From the NCBI RefSeq assembly GCF_020524085.2, contig NZ_CP129016.1:800001-864000 (forward strand): a stretch of DNA of 64,000 nt, read 5' to 3'. Source of the stretch: Halobacillus litoralis. Lineage in GTDB: Bacteria > Bacillota > Bacilli > Bacillales > Halobacillaceae. Position numbers and translations under genes: made by a program. This document shows, one piece after another, positions 17,131 to 25,966 of this stretch. How positions within the stretch are numbered: position 1 is the first letter of the stretch; each line of letters begins with the position of its first letter. Under the pieces are notes generated by a model. It did no database searches. It saw only the letters and a list, made by a program, of their open reading frames with translations, and had not been told where the DNA came from.

Positions 17131-18525
17131 CTACGTGTCTGCTTTGTTTTTATAATGTAACCGAAGCCATGAACCTGATGAAAGGCTAGTACGCTCCCCG
17201 CCTTTTTTCAAACCAACCACCCAAAGGATCTTCCCTGCTTGATCTGTAACGATCGGCCAGGTAGGGCGCAGACGGGCCGGGATCTTTTGGTCGATAAAAA
17301 TATCTTTTACTTTTTTCGAGCCGTTCATCCCTCTCAGATGCATACGATCTCCCTCCCGCCTCGTACGAACGACAAGTGGGAGTTTTACGTGATGCGAATC
17401 ACATAGATACGTATGAGCATCCTCTGTACCGTCTCCGCTGAACCAATCCGCCCTGATTTGTGCTCCATCAGGAAGGTGAAGCTCCTCCCCCATGTCGAGT
17501 GTGTAGGAGTACCCCTTCCATTCTTCTTCTTTTGAAAAAGAAAAAGTGATGTCATCATAGGCACGGATGATCTTTAACCCTTCCGGAAAGTCCAGGGAAG
17601 CATTCGGTTTTTCATCATTTAAAAGGTTCATGAACATTTCTTCATGCAAGTAAGAAATGTCTTCGTTTTGGTTCACATACAGATAGTTCAATATTAGATG
17701 AAAGGCTGTCCTTTGTAAAGCAAGCGGGAATGTTTTGAAAGTTTGTTTTGATAATTGTACGAATTTCTCAACATTTGAAGAAAAATGGACAGTTTCCAAG
17801 ACTTTTTGGGCCTGCTCATTTATGTATGATCTTTCTTCTCTCGCTCTCTCGCTCCACACCTGCATATGCTTATGAAATTGGGGGTTGCTTTCTTTTATAA
17901 AAGGCATGAGGTGCTGCCTGATCGCATTACGTGTGTACTCGGTTTCCTCATTGGACGGATCCATCCTCACCTCTAAGGATTGATCTTTCAGATAAGAAGC
18001 GATTTGATCTTTGGAAGCCGTAAGGAGCGGGCGAATGATCTTACCACAAGCGAAAGGCCTTGTAGCAGGCATGCCCTGAACCGCTTCCGGTCGTGCACTG
18101 CGCATAAGCTGCATCAGTATCGTTTCTGCCTGATCGTCACCGTGATGCCCCATAACAAGTGCATCCGCTTCATAGGCATACATCATCTTTTCAAAGAACG
18201 CGTACCTCAATTCCCTCGCAGCTTCCTGCGTGCCTTTACCGGTATCTTTCTTATACGAAGGGACATCCACAGTAGTTCCAACAAATTCGACGCCCCATTC
18301 TTCGCACATGTTCTCAACAAAACGAAGGTCTGCTTGAGATTCCTCTCCTCTCAATTGATGATCGACAGAAAGGACAATCAAACGAAGAGAAAGCTTTTGT
18401 TTCATAGCACACAGAACATGCAAAAGAGCGACCGAATCCGGCCCCCCGGACACAGCCACCAATAGGGTCTGATGCGGCTGGATCATTTGGTGTTTCGAAA
18501 TGAAGGTATGAACAGCATGATCCAT
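17131..18525 (-). CDS. tilS: tRNA(Ile)-lysidine synthetase
   Basis: TilS attaches lysine to C34 of the CAT-anticodon tRNA-Ile so that it reads AUA; it is normally essential. The 464-residue protein has the PP-loop [16 protein letters not shown] (about residues 23-38), the [18 protein letters not shown] segment (about 130-147) and a C-terminal substrate-binding domain ending in [15 protein letters not shown] lies 7 nt before the ATG. It heads a tilS-hpt unit with a promoter at 18564-18591. Confidence 0.95.
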   Translation of the reverse strand: MDHAVHTFISKHQMIQPHQTLLVAVSGGPDSVALLHVLCAMKQKLSLRLIVLSVDHQLRGEESQADLRFVENMCEEWGVEFVGTTVDVPSYKKDTGKGTQEAARELRYAFFEKMMYAYEADALVMGHHGDDQAETILMQLMRSARPEAVQGMPATRPFACGKIIRPLLTASKDQIASYLKDQSLEVRMDPSNEETEYTRNAIRQHLMPFIKESNPQFHKHMQVWSERAREERSYINEQAQKVLETVHFSSNVEKFVQLSKQTFKTFPLALQRTAFHLILNYLYVNQNEDISYLHEEMFMNLLNDEKPNASLDFPEGLKIIRAYDDITFSFSKEEEWKGYSYTLDMGEELHLPDGAQIRADWFSGDGTEDAHTYLCDSHHVKLPLVVRTRREGDRMHLRGMNGSKKVKDIFIDQKIPARLRPTWPIVTDQAGKILWVVGLKKGGERTSLSSGSWLRLHYKNKADT

Positions 18526-18563
18526 CAGGTTTTCCCCCTGTCTCTGTCTGTATATCTCTTCCT

Positions 18564-18591
18564 ATCGTATCACTATTCGTAAGCACTTCAA
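18564..18591 (-). promoter_or_regulatory. Promoter of tilS
   Basis: The minus strand has TTGAAG (18586-18591), 16 bp and TACGAT (18564-18569), preceded by TGA as an extended -10. Confidence 0.6.
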
Positions 18592-18614
18592 AAGATAAGC
18601 ATCTATTTCCCAGT

Positions 18615-18647
18615 TATTTTTGAAAAGGAGAGGACTTCCTCTCTCCG
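18615..18647 (-). terminator. Probable terminator after yabT
   Basis: The stem GGAGAG/CTCTCC with a short loop is followed by TTTTCAAAAA on the minus strand. The T-run is weak. Confidence 0.6.
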
Positions 18648-18681
18648 ATCCACTTATCCTCATCTTAACAAGGTGATTTCA

Positions 18682-19602
18682 TTAGAAAAAGAAACTCACA
18701 ACCGAGACCGCAAAAAACACACCAGTTGCGACCGTTAAAGCAGCAAGTTCGACATTCTCAGCTTTTTTGTTCTGCACGCGCCTCTTACGGGGTGAATCAG
18801 GACGGGTGTCGCGTTTCATCAGCACGCTGGAAAGGTGGTCTTTCATTTGTGTCGCACTTTGTATGTTCCCTTTCCAACATTGTTGAATTACCCGTTTATA
18901 GGGTTTCAGAACAGGAGATGAAGCCAGTTTATTTTCCAGCGTCTTTTGTGGATGGCTCCCTTTTTCAAACCTTGCCGGGTGGCCCATTTCCATCATGATC
19001 ATCGTAACGGCAAACAAATCATAAGTAGTTTCTGCTTTTCGGGAGCCCATGTTCCAATAGCCCCGATCATAAAATTCCGTGTATTCTTTAATAGCTCGCC
19101 CTATAGCCGTCACTCCCCCCACATCGATCCAACGGACTTTTGAACCGGAAACTAACAAATTGTCCGTCTTCAAATCACCAAATACATACCCCGCTTTGTG
19201 AAGGTTTTCAAGGTCCGCGAGTAATTGAATAGCCAGAATGCCGATCCAGTCCTTCGTCTTCCCTTTCAAAAATTCTGTGACCGGTTGTCCTTCGACGTAT
19301 TCCATTACATAAAAAGGGAACGTACGCCCCGACCGATCCACCCAGTCATCCACATCAACAAAAGAAGGCCCAAGTTTCACCCCTTGGACCTTACTGAATT
19401 TTTTGAGCATATTCACTTCCAACATCATTCGGGAACTATCTTCGCCAATCTTAAGGGCATACGTATCCCCTTGATGGGAACGACATAAAAAAACAGTTCC
19501 GCAGGCTCCAGCACCCACATTTTTGATGATGGTATAAGTACGACCGCTCCATTTACCGGTTACTCGACTACCAGGGGATAAGTCAAAAACCTGTTTCTTC
19601 AT
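18682..19602 (-). CDS. yabT: Serine/threonine protein kinase, YabT-like
   Basis: This is a Hanks-type kinase. In B. subtilis the syntenic YabT is a DNA-binding, membrane-anchored kinase active in sporulation; the role here is inferred from synteny. The 306-residue protein shows the glycine loop GAGACG, the ATP lysine in YALKIG, and a catalytic loop reading FGDLKTDN instead of HRDLKxxN. The catalytic Asp and metal Asn are kept but His-Arg is missing, and the metal loop is DVG in place of DFG. A hydrophobic C-terminal segment (ALTVATGVFFAVSVVSFFF) is a likely membrane anchor, preceded by a basic stretch. The ATG at 19602 has AGGA 8 nt upstream and overlaps yabS by 20 bp. Confidence 0.9.
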   Translation of the reverse strand: MKKQVFDLSPGSRVTGKWSGRTYTIIKNVGAGACGTVFLCRSHQGDTYALKIGEDSSRMMLEVNMLKKFSKVQGVKLGPSFVDVDDWVDRSGRTFPFYVMEYVEGQPVTEFLKGKTKDWIGILAIQLLADLENLHKAGYVFGDLKTDNLLVSGSKVRWIDVGGVTAIGRAIKEYTEFYDRGYWNMGSRKAETTYDLFAVTMIMMEMGHPARFEKGSHPQKTLENKLASSPVLKPYKRVIQQCWKGNIQSATQMKDHLSSVLMKRDTRPDSPRKRRVQNKKAENVELAALTVATGVFFAVSVVSFFF

Positions 19603-20320
19603 ATGGATCTTCCTCATTTCTCAACCGCTCATCGAGAGGTTTCCCTGCAAACGCATAAAGCGCCTCTTTTAAGGCAGGCCCTGTCGGCGTGTATCCTCCA
19701 CTATTCAACTTGGAGAAGATCCCATGTATTTCACCCAATTCCGGTGTCCATCCCACCATTTTTGTAATGGTTTTTTTCGGATCCGGAAAAGCATACACAC
19801 TGAATTGGTTTGATCCTGATCTCGCATTCAAACTAAGGGATAAATCGAAAAGAGCATCCTTCACAGTCGGCAGCTTATGGTGCATACTTGCACTTGTATC
19901 CACCAGCACAAGCACCTCAAGGTCGCAGCTCTCTCCGAGTTCATCCACCACCTCCACCACTTCTCCCCGCTGCTCCGGGGGAAGTTCTTCGATGGTTTGT
20001 TTTTTACCGAGGATCTCTTGTAATTCTTTATTAACAACCCCTTGAATCGTTTGGGTCATGGCTTGTCTCGTCACCATTTGCACGGTTTGGGACAAACTTT
20101 TCTGATATACAATTTGACTGACGCCTCCACCTGCTTCGGCAATCGATTCTACTTCTTCAAGCCCTTGTGGCCTGCCATTTTGCCGGTCGTCAAGAACGCC
20201 AATCACATTGACCGTTATTCCCTGGTTCCTCGCAAGCGCTGCGACGACGACAGGGTCTTCTCCATGGTTCGAGCATCCATCCGTCAATAAAAGAATCTGC
20301 TTTAATCGGCCTGGTTTCAT
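19583..20320 (-). CDS. yabS: VWA domain protein YabS
   Basis: This 245-residue protein lies between spoIIE and the yabT kinase, as in B. subtilis. It begins with ILLLTDGCSN and ends in a von Willebrand A-type fold with the metal site DTSAS (about residue 141) after EVLVLV. No enzyme activity can be read from the sequence. The tandem with the kinase, with a 20-bp overlap, suggests that the two act together in sporulation, but this is inference. AGGAGGG precedes the ATG. Confidence 0.88.
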   Translation of the reverse strand: MKPGRLKQILLLTDGCSNHGEDPVVVAALARNQGITVNVIGVLDDRQNGRPQGLEEVESIAEAGGGVSQIVYQKSLSQTVQMVTRQAMTQTIQGVVNKELQEILGKKQTIEELPPEQRGEVVEVVDELGESCDLEVLVLVDTSASMHHKLPTVKDALFDLSLSLNARSGSNQFSVYAFPDPKKTITKMVGWTPELGEIHGIFSKLNSGGYTPTGPALKEALYAFAGKPLDERLRNEEDPYEETGF

Positions 20321-20384
20321 TGTGCATATCCCTCCTGATTCGTTGCTTCCATCATCGCCGAAAAGGAGGAATTCTATACTAAAA

Positions 20385-22832
20385 TCAGGCCTCTTTTTTC
20401 ACCGAAGGAATCGACTTCCACTCCGGCATATAACGGTCGATCCGCGCTACGATAATCGTCATATCATCCACGATCGATCCAGATTGTGTACGTATCACCT
20501 CTTCTAGTAAAAGATCAGCCATCGCTTGCGGATCTTCATCGGATATTTCCCTGATCTTCCGCTTGAGCCACATGTCCACATTACCGATTTGTTTCGGACC
20601 TTCTAAAATTCCGTCACTCATCATGATCAGGAAATCTCCTGCCTTCAACTGTTCACTCCTCATATCCACGTCGACATCCGGGATGATTCCCATTGGCAGG
20701 TTTCCGGCCTCGACGGTGAAAATTTTATCTCCTCGTTTTATATAGCTCGGCGTACTGCCGACCTTAATGAACTTGGACGTCGCCTGGTGCAGGTCAATCA
20801 CCGCTAAGTCCAACGTTGAAAAAATTTCATCATTTGTCCGTAAAGACAATATGGAATTGATCGACTGAATGGCTACAGACTCCTGGATGCCTGATTGTAG
20901 AATCTGTTTCAATAGCCTCAGCGTTTCCATACTTTCCTCATGAGCACGTTCCCCGTTACCCATTCCATCACTGATTGCTAATGCATATTTCCCCCTTCCA
21001 AGCTCCATCATTGTAAAGCTGTCCCCTGAAACGAACCCTCCCCCCTTAGCTGCATGCGCCACTCCTGATTCAATTGAATAATGTTTCGCTGATCCAAATG
21101 ATAAATAACACCTTCCGTGTGGATATGGAGAGATTTCTTCCATTGTGACGACAATGGTTTCTCCAAGAATATCCGAAAGGACTGGTGCTATGATTTTCGC
21201 TCCTTCCCCTCTATAATTATCAATCTCTACAATTAATTCGAGATCCATGTTCCCTGCATCCAAGGAATAGATTTCTAATTTTTGAATCACCATCCCCATT
21301 CGTTCAAGTGCATGGTAGATCACCTGTTCTTTATGTTCATGATGCTCCCGCTCTTTGACAATTTCTTTTGCAAAATTGTTCATGACATCAGAGACGCCCC
21401 GGAGCTGTTCAGCTACAAACTTCCGGCTTTCTTGCACCTGACGCTTCAATTCTTTGTTGGCATGATAAAAAGACAGTTCATGATTCATCGTATCAATCAA
21501 CTTTTGCGGTTTGACGCAATGCTGATCGACGTTCTTTCGCATGACACGGCTGGGCTCCCCTCTTTCGTCCAACTCATGCATAAGATCGGTCATTAAGTTA
21601 TGGGTGTCGTCAAATTGATTGACCCAACATTTTTCTTTCTTAAAACATGATTGGCAGGTTTTTTCCGTGACATGACTTAAAAAATAGTCCACTTCCTCTG
21701 TGTCCCCGCTATCCTCCTTTGGAGACTCTAAATGAGTGAAACTTTTCGATAAAGCCTGAAAAACGTCCGAAAACTTCCCGACCCTGACAGCCGTGACGTC
21801 TCGCACTTTTTGTAAGTATTTTTGCTGTTCCGAATGGTGTTCATCCGTCCCCGGAACGTATCTGGATAATTGTTTGACCCAGTAATTTGGAGTCAGTATA
21901 AATAAAGCCACTGCCCAGGCTGAGGCCCATAGCGAAGATGGAAGATCAGCTCCATTACTCACATAGAAACCGATCAGTAAAGTACCGACGATGAGTCCAG
22001 CGCTCACCCCGGCTTTTTTCCCTTCTTTTAATAACCCCCCTAATAAGCCTGAAAAAGCGAGCAGGCTCATTTGATATATGTGATCCATATTGGATAAGCT
22101 TAAAACCAGTCCGGTCACTACACCGACCGTTGACCCAATCGCCGCTCCGGCAATATAGGCCATCAAAATAACTAAGTAGCGAGCAAATATATCGACGACG
22201 GCAACGCCCTGTACCTGCCAGCCGATCATCCCTGTTAACACAGAGGCCAATAAGATGATTAAACAAACAATCTCTTCATTTGTTAACGACGGTTGATACC
22301 TTTGTGGTGTTAAAAGCGGAATGCTTTGCATAAAGATGAGTACAAGGATAAAAGCTAGTACTCCTTCTGCCACCATCAAAGTAAGTTCGTAAAGCTGCCA
22401 ACGATCCAGCAGAGCGAGACTCACCGTTCTCGGAATCAAGCTTGCCATCAATGCGATCATCGGCAGCCATTTCTGGGGGTGACTTGTTTTGCGCAATGCC
22501 AGACTTAAGAGCAAAAAAGTCGTCGACGCCCCTACAATAAAACCCGCGTGACCGTAGCTGTATGTAGAAGCCCCGGCGGCCATCATAATTGTGACGGGTA
22601 TGACAAGCGGACGCTTTAACCACCAGATCACCGCTAAAAATGCTACGCCAAAAGGGGCCATGGACGATAGAATAATGGCTCGTCCTAGTAATAACGCCAG
22701 CACCATGTGGAAGACCCCTTTGTTTGCCATAAAGGAAAACGTACCGAATGAAGCCTTTTGTAACCCTCTCACGATCCCGGATCCTCGGACGGTTGATTGA
22801 CGACTTTCTCGTTTTGATACAGTTCCTAACAT
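20385..22832 (-). CDS. spoIIE: Stage II sporulation protein E (PP2C phosphatase)
   Basis: SpoIIE sits at the polar septum and dephosphorylates SpoIIAA, which frees sigma-F in the forespore. The 815-residue protein has about ten N-terminal membrane helices (about residues 35-310), a central regulatory region with a CxxCxxxxxC-type cluster (CQSCFKKEKC), and a C-terminal PP2C domain with the metal motifs SDGMGNGERA and MMSDGILE. The ATG at 22832 has GAAGGAG upstream; an open frame of 52 more codons lies in the promoter region and is not used. Its promoter has the unusual 21-bp spacing and a Spo0A box. Confidence 0.96.
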   Translation of the reverse strand: MLGTVSKRESRQSTVRGSGIVRGLQKASFGTFSFMANKGVFHMVLALLLGRAIILSSMAPFGVAFLAVIWWLKRPLVIPVTIMMAAGASTYSYGHAGFIVGASTTFLLLSLALRKTSHPQKWLPMIALMASLIPRTVSLALLDRWQLYELTLMVAEGVLAFILVLIFMQSIPLLTPQRYQPSLTNEEIVCLIILLASVLTGMIGWQVQGVAVVDIFARYLVILMAYIAGAAIGSTVGVVTGLVLSLSNMDHIYQMSLLAFSGLLGGLLKEGKKAGVSAGLIVGTLLIGFYVSNGADLPSSLWASAWAVALFILTPNYWVKQLSRYVPGTDEHHSEQQKYLQKVRDVTAVRVGKFSDVFQALSKSFTHLESPKEDSGDTEEVDYFLSHVTEKTCQSCFKKEKCWVNQFDDTHNLMTDLMHELDERGEPSRVMRKNVDQHCVKPQKLIDTMNHELSFYHANKELKRQVQESRKFVAEQLRGVSDVMNNFAKEIVKEREHHEHKEQVIYHALERMGMVIQKLEIYSLDAGNMDLELIVEIDNYRGEGAKIIAPVLSDILGETIVVTMEEISPYPHGRCYLSFGSAKHYSIESGVAHAAKGGGFVSGDSFTMMELGRGKYALAISDGMGNGERAHEESMETLRLLKQILQSGIQESVAIQSINSILSLRTNDEIFSTLDLAVIDLHQATSKFIKVGSTPSYIKRGDKIFTVEAGNLPMGIIPDVDVDMRSEQLKAGDFLIMMSDGILEGPKQIGNVDMWLKRKIREISDEDPQAMADLLLEEVIRTQSGSIVDDMTIIVARIDRYMPEWKSIPSVKKEA

Positions 22833-22859
22833 TTTTATCACTCCTTCTTTGTGAAACCT

Positions 22860-22892
22860 ATTAAACCACACCCAGAACAAGCATTTTGTCAA
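22860..22892 (-). promoter_or_regulatory. Spo0A-dependent spoIIE promoter with 21-bp spacer
   Basis: The minus strand has TTGACA (22887-22892), 21 bp and TTTAAT (22860-22865). The plus strand across the -35 reads TTTGTCAAAAC (from 22885), a close match to the 0A box. In B. subtilis, Spo0A-activated sigma-A promoters of spoIIE and spoIIG have the same long spacing. Confidence 0.8.
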
Positions 22893-23043
22893 AACAACAG
22901 GAGAGCAGAAACAAAAACTTCGATGGTTTTCACAAGAAGAAAGGTCGTTTCTACAAATTCTCCCCACGCGCACCCCTCTGCTTTCCAAAAATCTTCCTCA
23001 TTCCCTAGCGAAATAGACAGAGTTATCTGATATTTTTATCTTG

Positions 23044-23072
23044 TTGACACTTTATTTATCATGGTGTAATAT
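23044..23072 (+). promoter_or_regulatory. Promoter of the tRNA-Met/tRNA-Glu unit
   Basis: TTGACA (23044-23049), 17 bp and TAATAT (23067-23072) lie 35 bp upstream of tRNA-Met. Confidence 0.8.
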
Positions 23073-23107
23073 ATTTTTTGTGCTTCCGAGAGAGCATTCA
23101 ACAAAAT

Positions 23108-23184
23108 GGCGGTGTAGCTCAGCTGGCTAGAGCGTACGGTTCATACCCGTGAGGTCGGGGGTTCGATCCCCTCCGCCGCTACCA
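23108..23184 (+). tRNA. tRNA-Met (CAT)
   Basis: This is a 77-nt cloverleaf with encoded CCA. The anticodon loop TTCATACC gives CAT. The acceptor starts with a paired G, which fits an elongator rather than an initiator tRNA. The same tRNA pair flanks spoIIE in B. subtilis. Confidence 0.93.
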
Positions 23185-23205
23185 ATATTTTTTTTCATAC
23201 ATACT

Positions 23206-23277
23206 GGCCCGTTGGTCAAGTGGTTAAGACACCGCCCTTTCACGGCGGTAACACGGGTTCGAATCCCGTACGGGTCA
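23206..23277 (+). tRNA. tRNA-Glu (TTC)
   Basis: This is a 72-nt cloverleaf without encoded CCA. The anticodon loop CTTTCACGG gives TTC. Confidence 0.95.
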
Positions 23278-23295
23278 TCAGAAACATTCTTGTCC

Positions 23296-23337
23296 TAAAA
23301 AAGTCGCGTCTCTAATACAGAGACGCGACTTTTTTCT
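23296..23337 (+). terminator. Terminator of the tRNA unit
   Basis: The perfect 13-bp stem AAGTCGCGTCTCT/AGAGACGCGACTT has a 5-nt loop and is followed by TTTTCTTTATT. An A-run on the other side could also stop minus-strand transcripts. Confidence 0.92.
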
Positions 23338-23379
23338 TTATTTATACTTATTAACATATGGCAAGATGGCGGAAAAAAA

Positions 23380-23553
23380 GTTTCGAGATGTTCGTTTGCG
23401 TTTAGTGGCTCCGGGAAACAGTTCGCTTTCCATGGGGCGGGCGATGAGCCTCCTCAGGCTTCGCCTTCCGGGGTCTCACCTGTCCCACACGTCCCATAGG
23501 AGTCTCACCCTTTCCCTCCGCCACTTGGTCGTATAAGCGTCTCGAAACCACTT
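23380..23553 (+). repeat. Intergenic repeat family 1, element 1
   Basis: This is a non-coding element of about 170 bp bounded by AGTTTCGAGATG and CGTCTCGAAACC, which are inverted repeats. The core contains GAGCCTCCTCAGGCT, GGGGTCTCACCTGTCCC and AGGAGTCTCACC. It is closely matched by 41710-41885 in the same orientation and by 51770-51950 inverted. It has no coding frame. The stretch 23554-23674 shows nothing recognisable. Confidence 0.8.
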
Positions 23554-23674
23554 CTAGAATATGCAGTTATTCAGCTTAATAGGAATCTAAGGTTAAATCT
23601 CCCACGCCCGGTTTCATGAATCTTGAAAGTTTGATACCGAGCATTCTATGCTTCTAGCTTCTAACAGTCAGGTA

Positions 23675-23894
23675 GTGGAAGACACTCAAGCTTGGTAAAG
23701 GGGTTCGTTTCTCACATTCAACTAATGGGGCGGTTGGGAAGCTGGGAGTCTCCCGCGGTAATGGATTGGCTGAAGAGACCCCACAGAGCGGAGCTCGAGG
23801 AGGCTCTCCGTCATCCCCGCAGGAAAGCGAGCGGCTTCCCAACCACCCCTGACTGCCAACAAGGCAAACGAACCCTAAAAACGGAGTCTTCCAC
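23675..23894 (-). repeat. Intergenic repeat family 1, inverted partner element
   Basis: This 220-bp element is bounded by a perfect 9-bp inverted repeat, GTGGAAGAC/GTCTTCCAC. The core (GGAGTCTCCCGCGG, GAGACCCCACAG, GAGGAGGCT, GGAAAGCGA) is a diverged, reverse-oriented relative of the element at 23380. The same pairing recurs at 41684-42213. Confidence 0.75.
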
Positions 23895-23928
23895 AATCGG
23901 GAGCTTTAGTGGAAGAAATGAGTGCATA

Positions 23929-23963
23929 CAAAAAAGCAGATCCGTAATGGATCTGCTTTTTAT
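23929..23963 (-). terminator. Terminator of yabR
   Basis: The stem AAGCAGATCC/GGATCTGCTT is followed by TTTTTT on the minus strand; the plus strand also has a short T-run, so it may work both ways. Confidence 0.88.
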
Positions 23964-24005
23964 TATGAAGACGTGCACCTTTTACTCATTGTCCTAGACA
24001 GCAAG

Positions 24006-24393
24006 CTATCCTCTTTTAGCACCTCGACCTCCACGTTTGGATTCCGTGTGCTTCTTCAGTGATGCTAGACGCTCGTCACTATCCTTTATAAAACGGTTCA
24101 TTTTCTGTTCGAATGATTCAGCCGGCTTACGAGGTTTCTGTGGGCGACGACCGTAGTTCTCTTTTTGCTTTCTTAATGGAAAGACCAATCTTCCCATCAT
24201 CTCCGACATTAATGACTTTCACATCCACCTGGTCTCCCTGGCTTAAATGCTCATTAATATCTTTTACGTAGTTATCGGCAACTTCACTAATGTGAACTAG
24301 ACCCGTCTTACCATCTGGAAGCTCGACGAACGCTCCGAAATTAGTGATACCCGTTACCTTACCCTGCAGCTTGCTGCCTACTTCAATTGACAT
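24006..24393 (-). pseudogene. yabR: S1 RNA-binding protein YabR, frameshifted as sequenced
   Basis: The first part (MSIEVGSKLQGKVTGITNFG to KIGLSIKKAK) is an S1 RNA-binding domain, and the second part (KPAESFEQKMNRFIKDSDE to the basic tail KRGGRGAKRG) is in another frame. Removing one base from a run of five A (minus strand, 24162-24166) joins them into 128 codons, the length of B. subtilis YabR. The break is therefore a one-base homopolymer insertion, probably a sequencing error. YabR is related to general stress protein 13 and binds RNA; the precise role is not certain. The start has AAGGAGGAG, but 13 nt before the ATG across a run of nine T. Confidence 0.88.
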
Positions 24394-24446
24394 AAAAAAA
24401 AATGCTCCTCCTTAAGTTTTCGATAAAAAAATTATCCTTCTTATAT

Positions 24447-24476
24447 ATTATATATAAGCTTTGAAAAGAGTGTCAA
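24447..24476 (-). promoter_or_regulatory. Sigma-A promoter of yabR
   Basis: The minus strand has TTGACA (24471-24476), 18 bp and TATAAT (24447-24452). The -35 overlaps the end of divIC. Confidence 0.82.
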
Positions 24477-24856
24477 TATGACGGGTCCTCATTAGGCATT
24501 TTAAATATAATTTCTCCTTCTTTTGAGAAGAAATAGTTCGTCCGCGCAATCTGGAGCACATACTCTTCATCCTTAAGAAGTTCAATTTCCTGCTCTAAAC
24601 CTTTTTCCTCTTTTTTCAAAGCGGTCATCTCTTGCTGCAGCTGTTCATATTTCTCCTGCTTATCTGCATACAAAGACTGTTGTTTCATAGAATAAAACAC
24701 CATGGAGCCAGCAACGATCGACACTAACAGGGCAAACATAACGAGACGGCGGACTAATCGCTTTTTCTTACGTTGGTGTCTGTCCATATAGGCATCGTAG
24801 TGCTTCATGTATGTAGAATCCAAACGTGCCACAGACTCCTTTTGTCTCTTTGCCAT
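24473..24856 (-). CDS. divIC: Cell division protein DivIC (FtsB family)
   Basis: DivIC is a bitopic septum protein that acts with FtsL and DivIB in the divisome. The 127-residue protein has a basic cytoplasmic N terminus, one membrane segment (about residues 36-56) and an extracellular coiled coil (about 60-100, QLQQEMTALKKEEKGLEQE), as in the family. It lies 15 bp after yabQ in the order yabP-yabQ-divIC-yabR, conserved with B. subtilis. Confidence 0.94.
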   Translation of the reverse strand: MAKRQKESVARLDSTYMKHYDAYMDRHQRKKKRLVRRLVMFALLVSIVAGSMVFYSMKQQSLYADKQEKYEQLQQEMTALKKEEKGLEQEIELLKDEEYVLQIARTNYFFSKEGEIIFKMPNEDPSY

Positions 24857-24871
24857 GAAAGTAGGCCTCCT

Positions 24872-25459
24872 TTACTTCTTGATTCGTTTCATCCAATTGT
24901 TCATTGTATTCTTCATTTTATCCAGAAACCCTGCTAAATCCCTTAAGTATTTTTTCATGTTTTTCGGCAAGAGTCGCCAAATGATTCGAAAAATTAGCCG
25001 GATCGGATAAAATACGACAAGAAACAATATAATGGTACCCTTTAAAAGTATCTTATAAACGCCAAGAAGTAAAGAAATTATAAGGAAAATGATGGATTTC
25101 GAGGGGATGAAAATTAAATAATACACGGTCTTCTTTAAGAAGCGGAAAACAGCCAGGCTGACCCTGATCCACATTTCAAGTGTTTTTAAGTAAAGTTTCT
25201 GAAACAATGCACGATACGCGGCAAATCCACAAACGATGGCCACGAAAACATAAACCCGCAATTCTCCATAGTTGGCAAGATACAATAAATAAAAAAGAAA
25301 AGAGGCTTGAAAGAGCCAAAAGCTCAGCTGATAAATGATTTCAAGCCATCCCCTCTTTCTTTTTCCGAAAAAGCGCTCAAACGTATCCAATGAAGCGCCG
25401 ACAAACATCCCTCCCCCAATCATGGCAACAATGGTTATGAATTGAGTGGTGAGGGTCAT
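24872..25459 (-). CDS. yabQ: Spore cortex protein YabQ
   Basis: YabQ is a membrane protein made in the mother cell and needed for spore cortex assembly in B. subtilis. The 195-residue protein has several hydrophobic helices (about residues 5-22, 40-62, 68-88, 107-122 and 125-150) and a basic C terminus. The start ATG overlaps the yabP stop by 4 bp (ATGA), so the pair is translationally coupled. Confidence 0.92.
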   Translation of the reverse strand: MTLTTQFITIVAMIGGGMFVGASLDTFERFFGKRKRGWLEIIYQLSFWLFQASFLFYLLYLANYGELRVYVFVAIVCGFAAYRALFQKLYLKTLEMWIRVSLAVFRFLKKTVYYLIFIPSKSIIFLIISLLLGVYKILLKGTIILFLVVFYPIRLIFRIIWRLLPKNMKKYLRDLAGFLDKMKNTMNNWMKRIKK

Positions 25460-25761
25460 TTGAACAGCTTGCTAAACAGGCCTTTAGCTTTCTCCCCTTG
25501 ATGCTCGTCCAAGTAGGTCATTTCATACATTTTCCCTTTGATTGCCACGACTCCAGAATCCAGGTCGAGGTTTTTCATTTGAAGGTTTTGCCCACGGACA
25601 ACAAGATACCCCATCGATGTCTGAAGAAGGAATTCTTCACTATCGAAGCTATCCACCTCTTTCACACCTGAAATTTCTATATTTCTTCTATTCCATACTT
25701 TCACATTATGCTCTACCGGTTGCTGACTGCGTATCCCTTGATTCTTTTCATAACCTTCCAT
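25456..25761 (-). CDS. yabP: Sporulation protein YabP
   Basis: YabP is a small sporulation protein found beside YabQ, related to the YqfC family. The 101-residue protein contains the typical core SMGYLVVRGQNLQMKNLDLD and VVAIKGKMYEMTYLD. GAAGGGGG lies 10 nt before the ATG. Expression by sigma-E is known in B. subtilis; upstream of 25762 I see only a weak match (CATAGCTT), so I do not call a promoter. Confidence 0.92.
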   Translation of the reverse strand: MEGYEKNQGIRSQQPVEHNVKVWNRRNIEISGVKEVDSFDSEEFLLQTSMGYLVVRGQNLQMKNLDLDSGVVAIKGKMYEMTYLDEHQGEKAKGLFSKLFK

Positions 25762-25811
25762 TTCTTCACAGCCCCCTTCTCTAGTACAAGCTATGAGAAA
25801 AAAGAGGAGAT

Positions 25812-25852
25812 TAGAACTTTAGAATGCGGAAGCGCCTTGGGCAGCCCCGATA
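25812..25852 (+). repeat. Fragment of intergenic repeat family 2
   Basis: The sequence around TTAGAATGCGGAAGCGCC and TTGGGCAGCCCCGA matches the left end of the repeat units at 30056-30510 and then stops. It sits just upstream of yabP. Confidence 0.65.
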
Positions 25853-25932
25853 GAATAATCAAGACGATCAGTTGTATTATGATCCAAGCACCAATGAGAG
25901 TTATCCCAGATAAAAAAAGAATACACATAAGC

Positions 25933-25965
25933 AAAAAACCACTGCCGAAACTGGCAGTGGTTTTT
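25933..25965 (-). terminator. Terminator of rlbA
   Basis: The stem AAAACCACTGCC/GGCAGTGGTTTT with a 6-nt loop and a T-run on the minus strand directly follows the rlbA stop. Confidence 0.9.
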
Positions 25966-25966
25966 G

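Noticed and set aside
22833..22988. N-terminal extension of SpoIIE by 52 residues
   Set aside because: The extra codons cover the Spo0A box and promoter; the ATG at 22832 has a strong ribosome site and the family length.
23338..24005. Prophage, integron or toxin-antitoxin cargo in the large yabR-tRNA gap
   Set aside because: No frame with a ribosome site or family match is present; the gap is filled by the inverted repeat pair and terminators.
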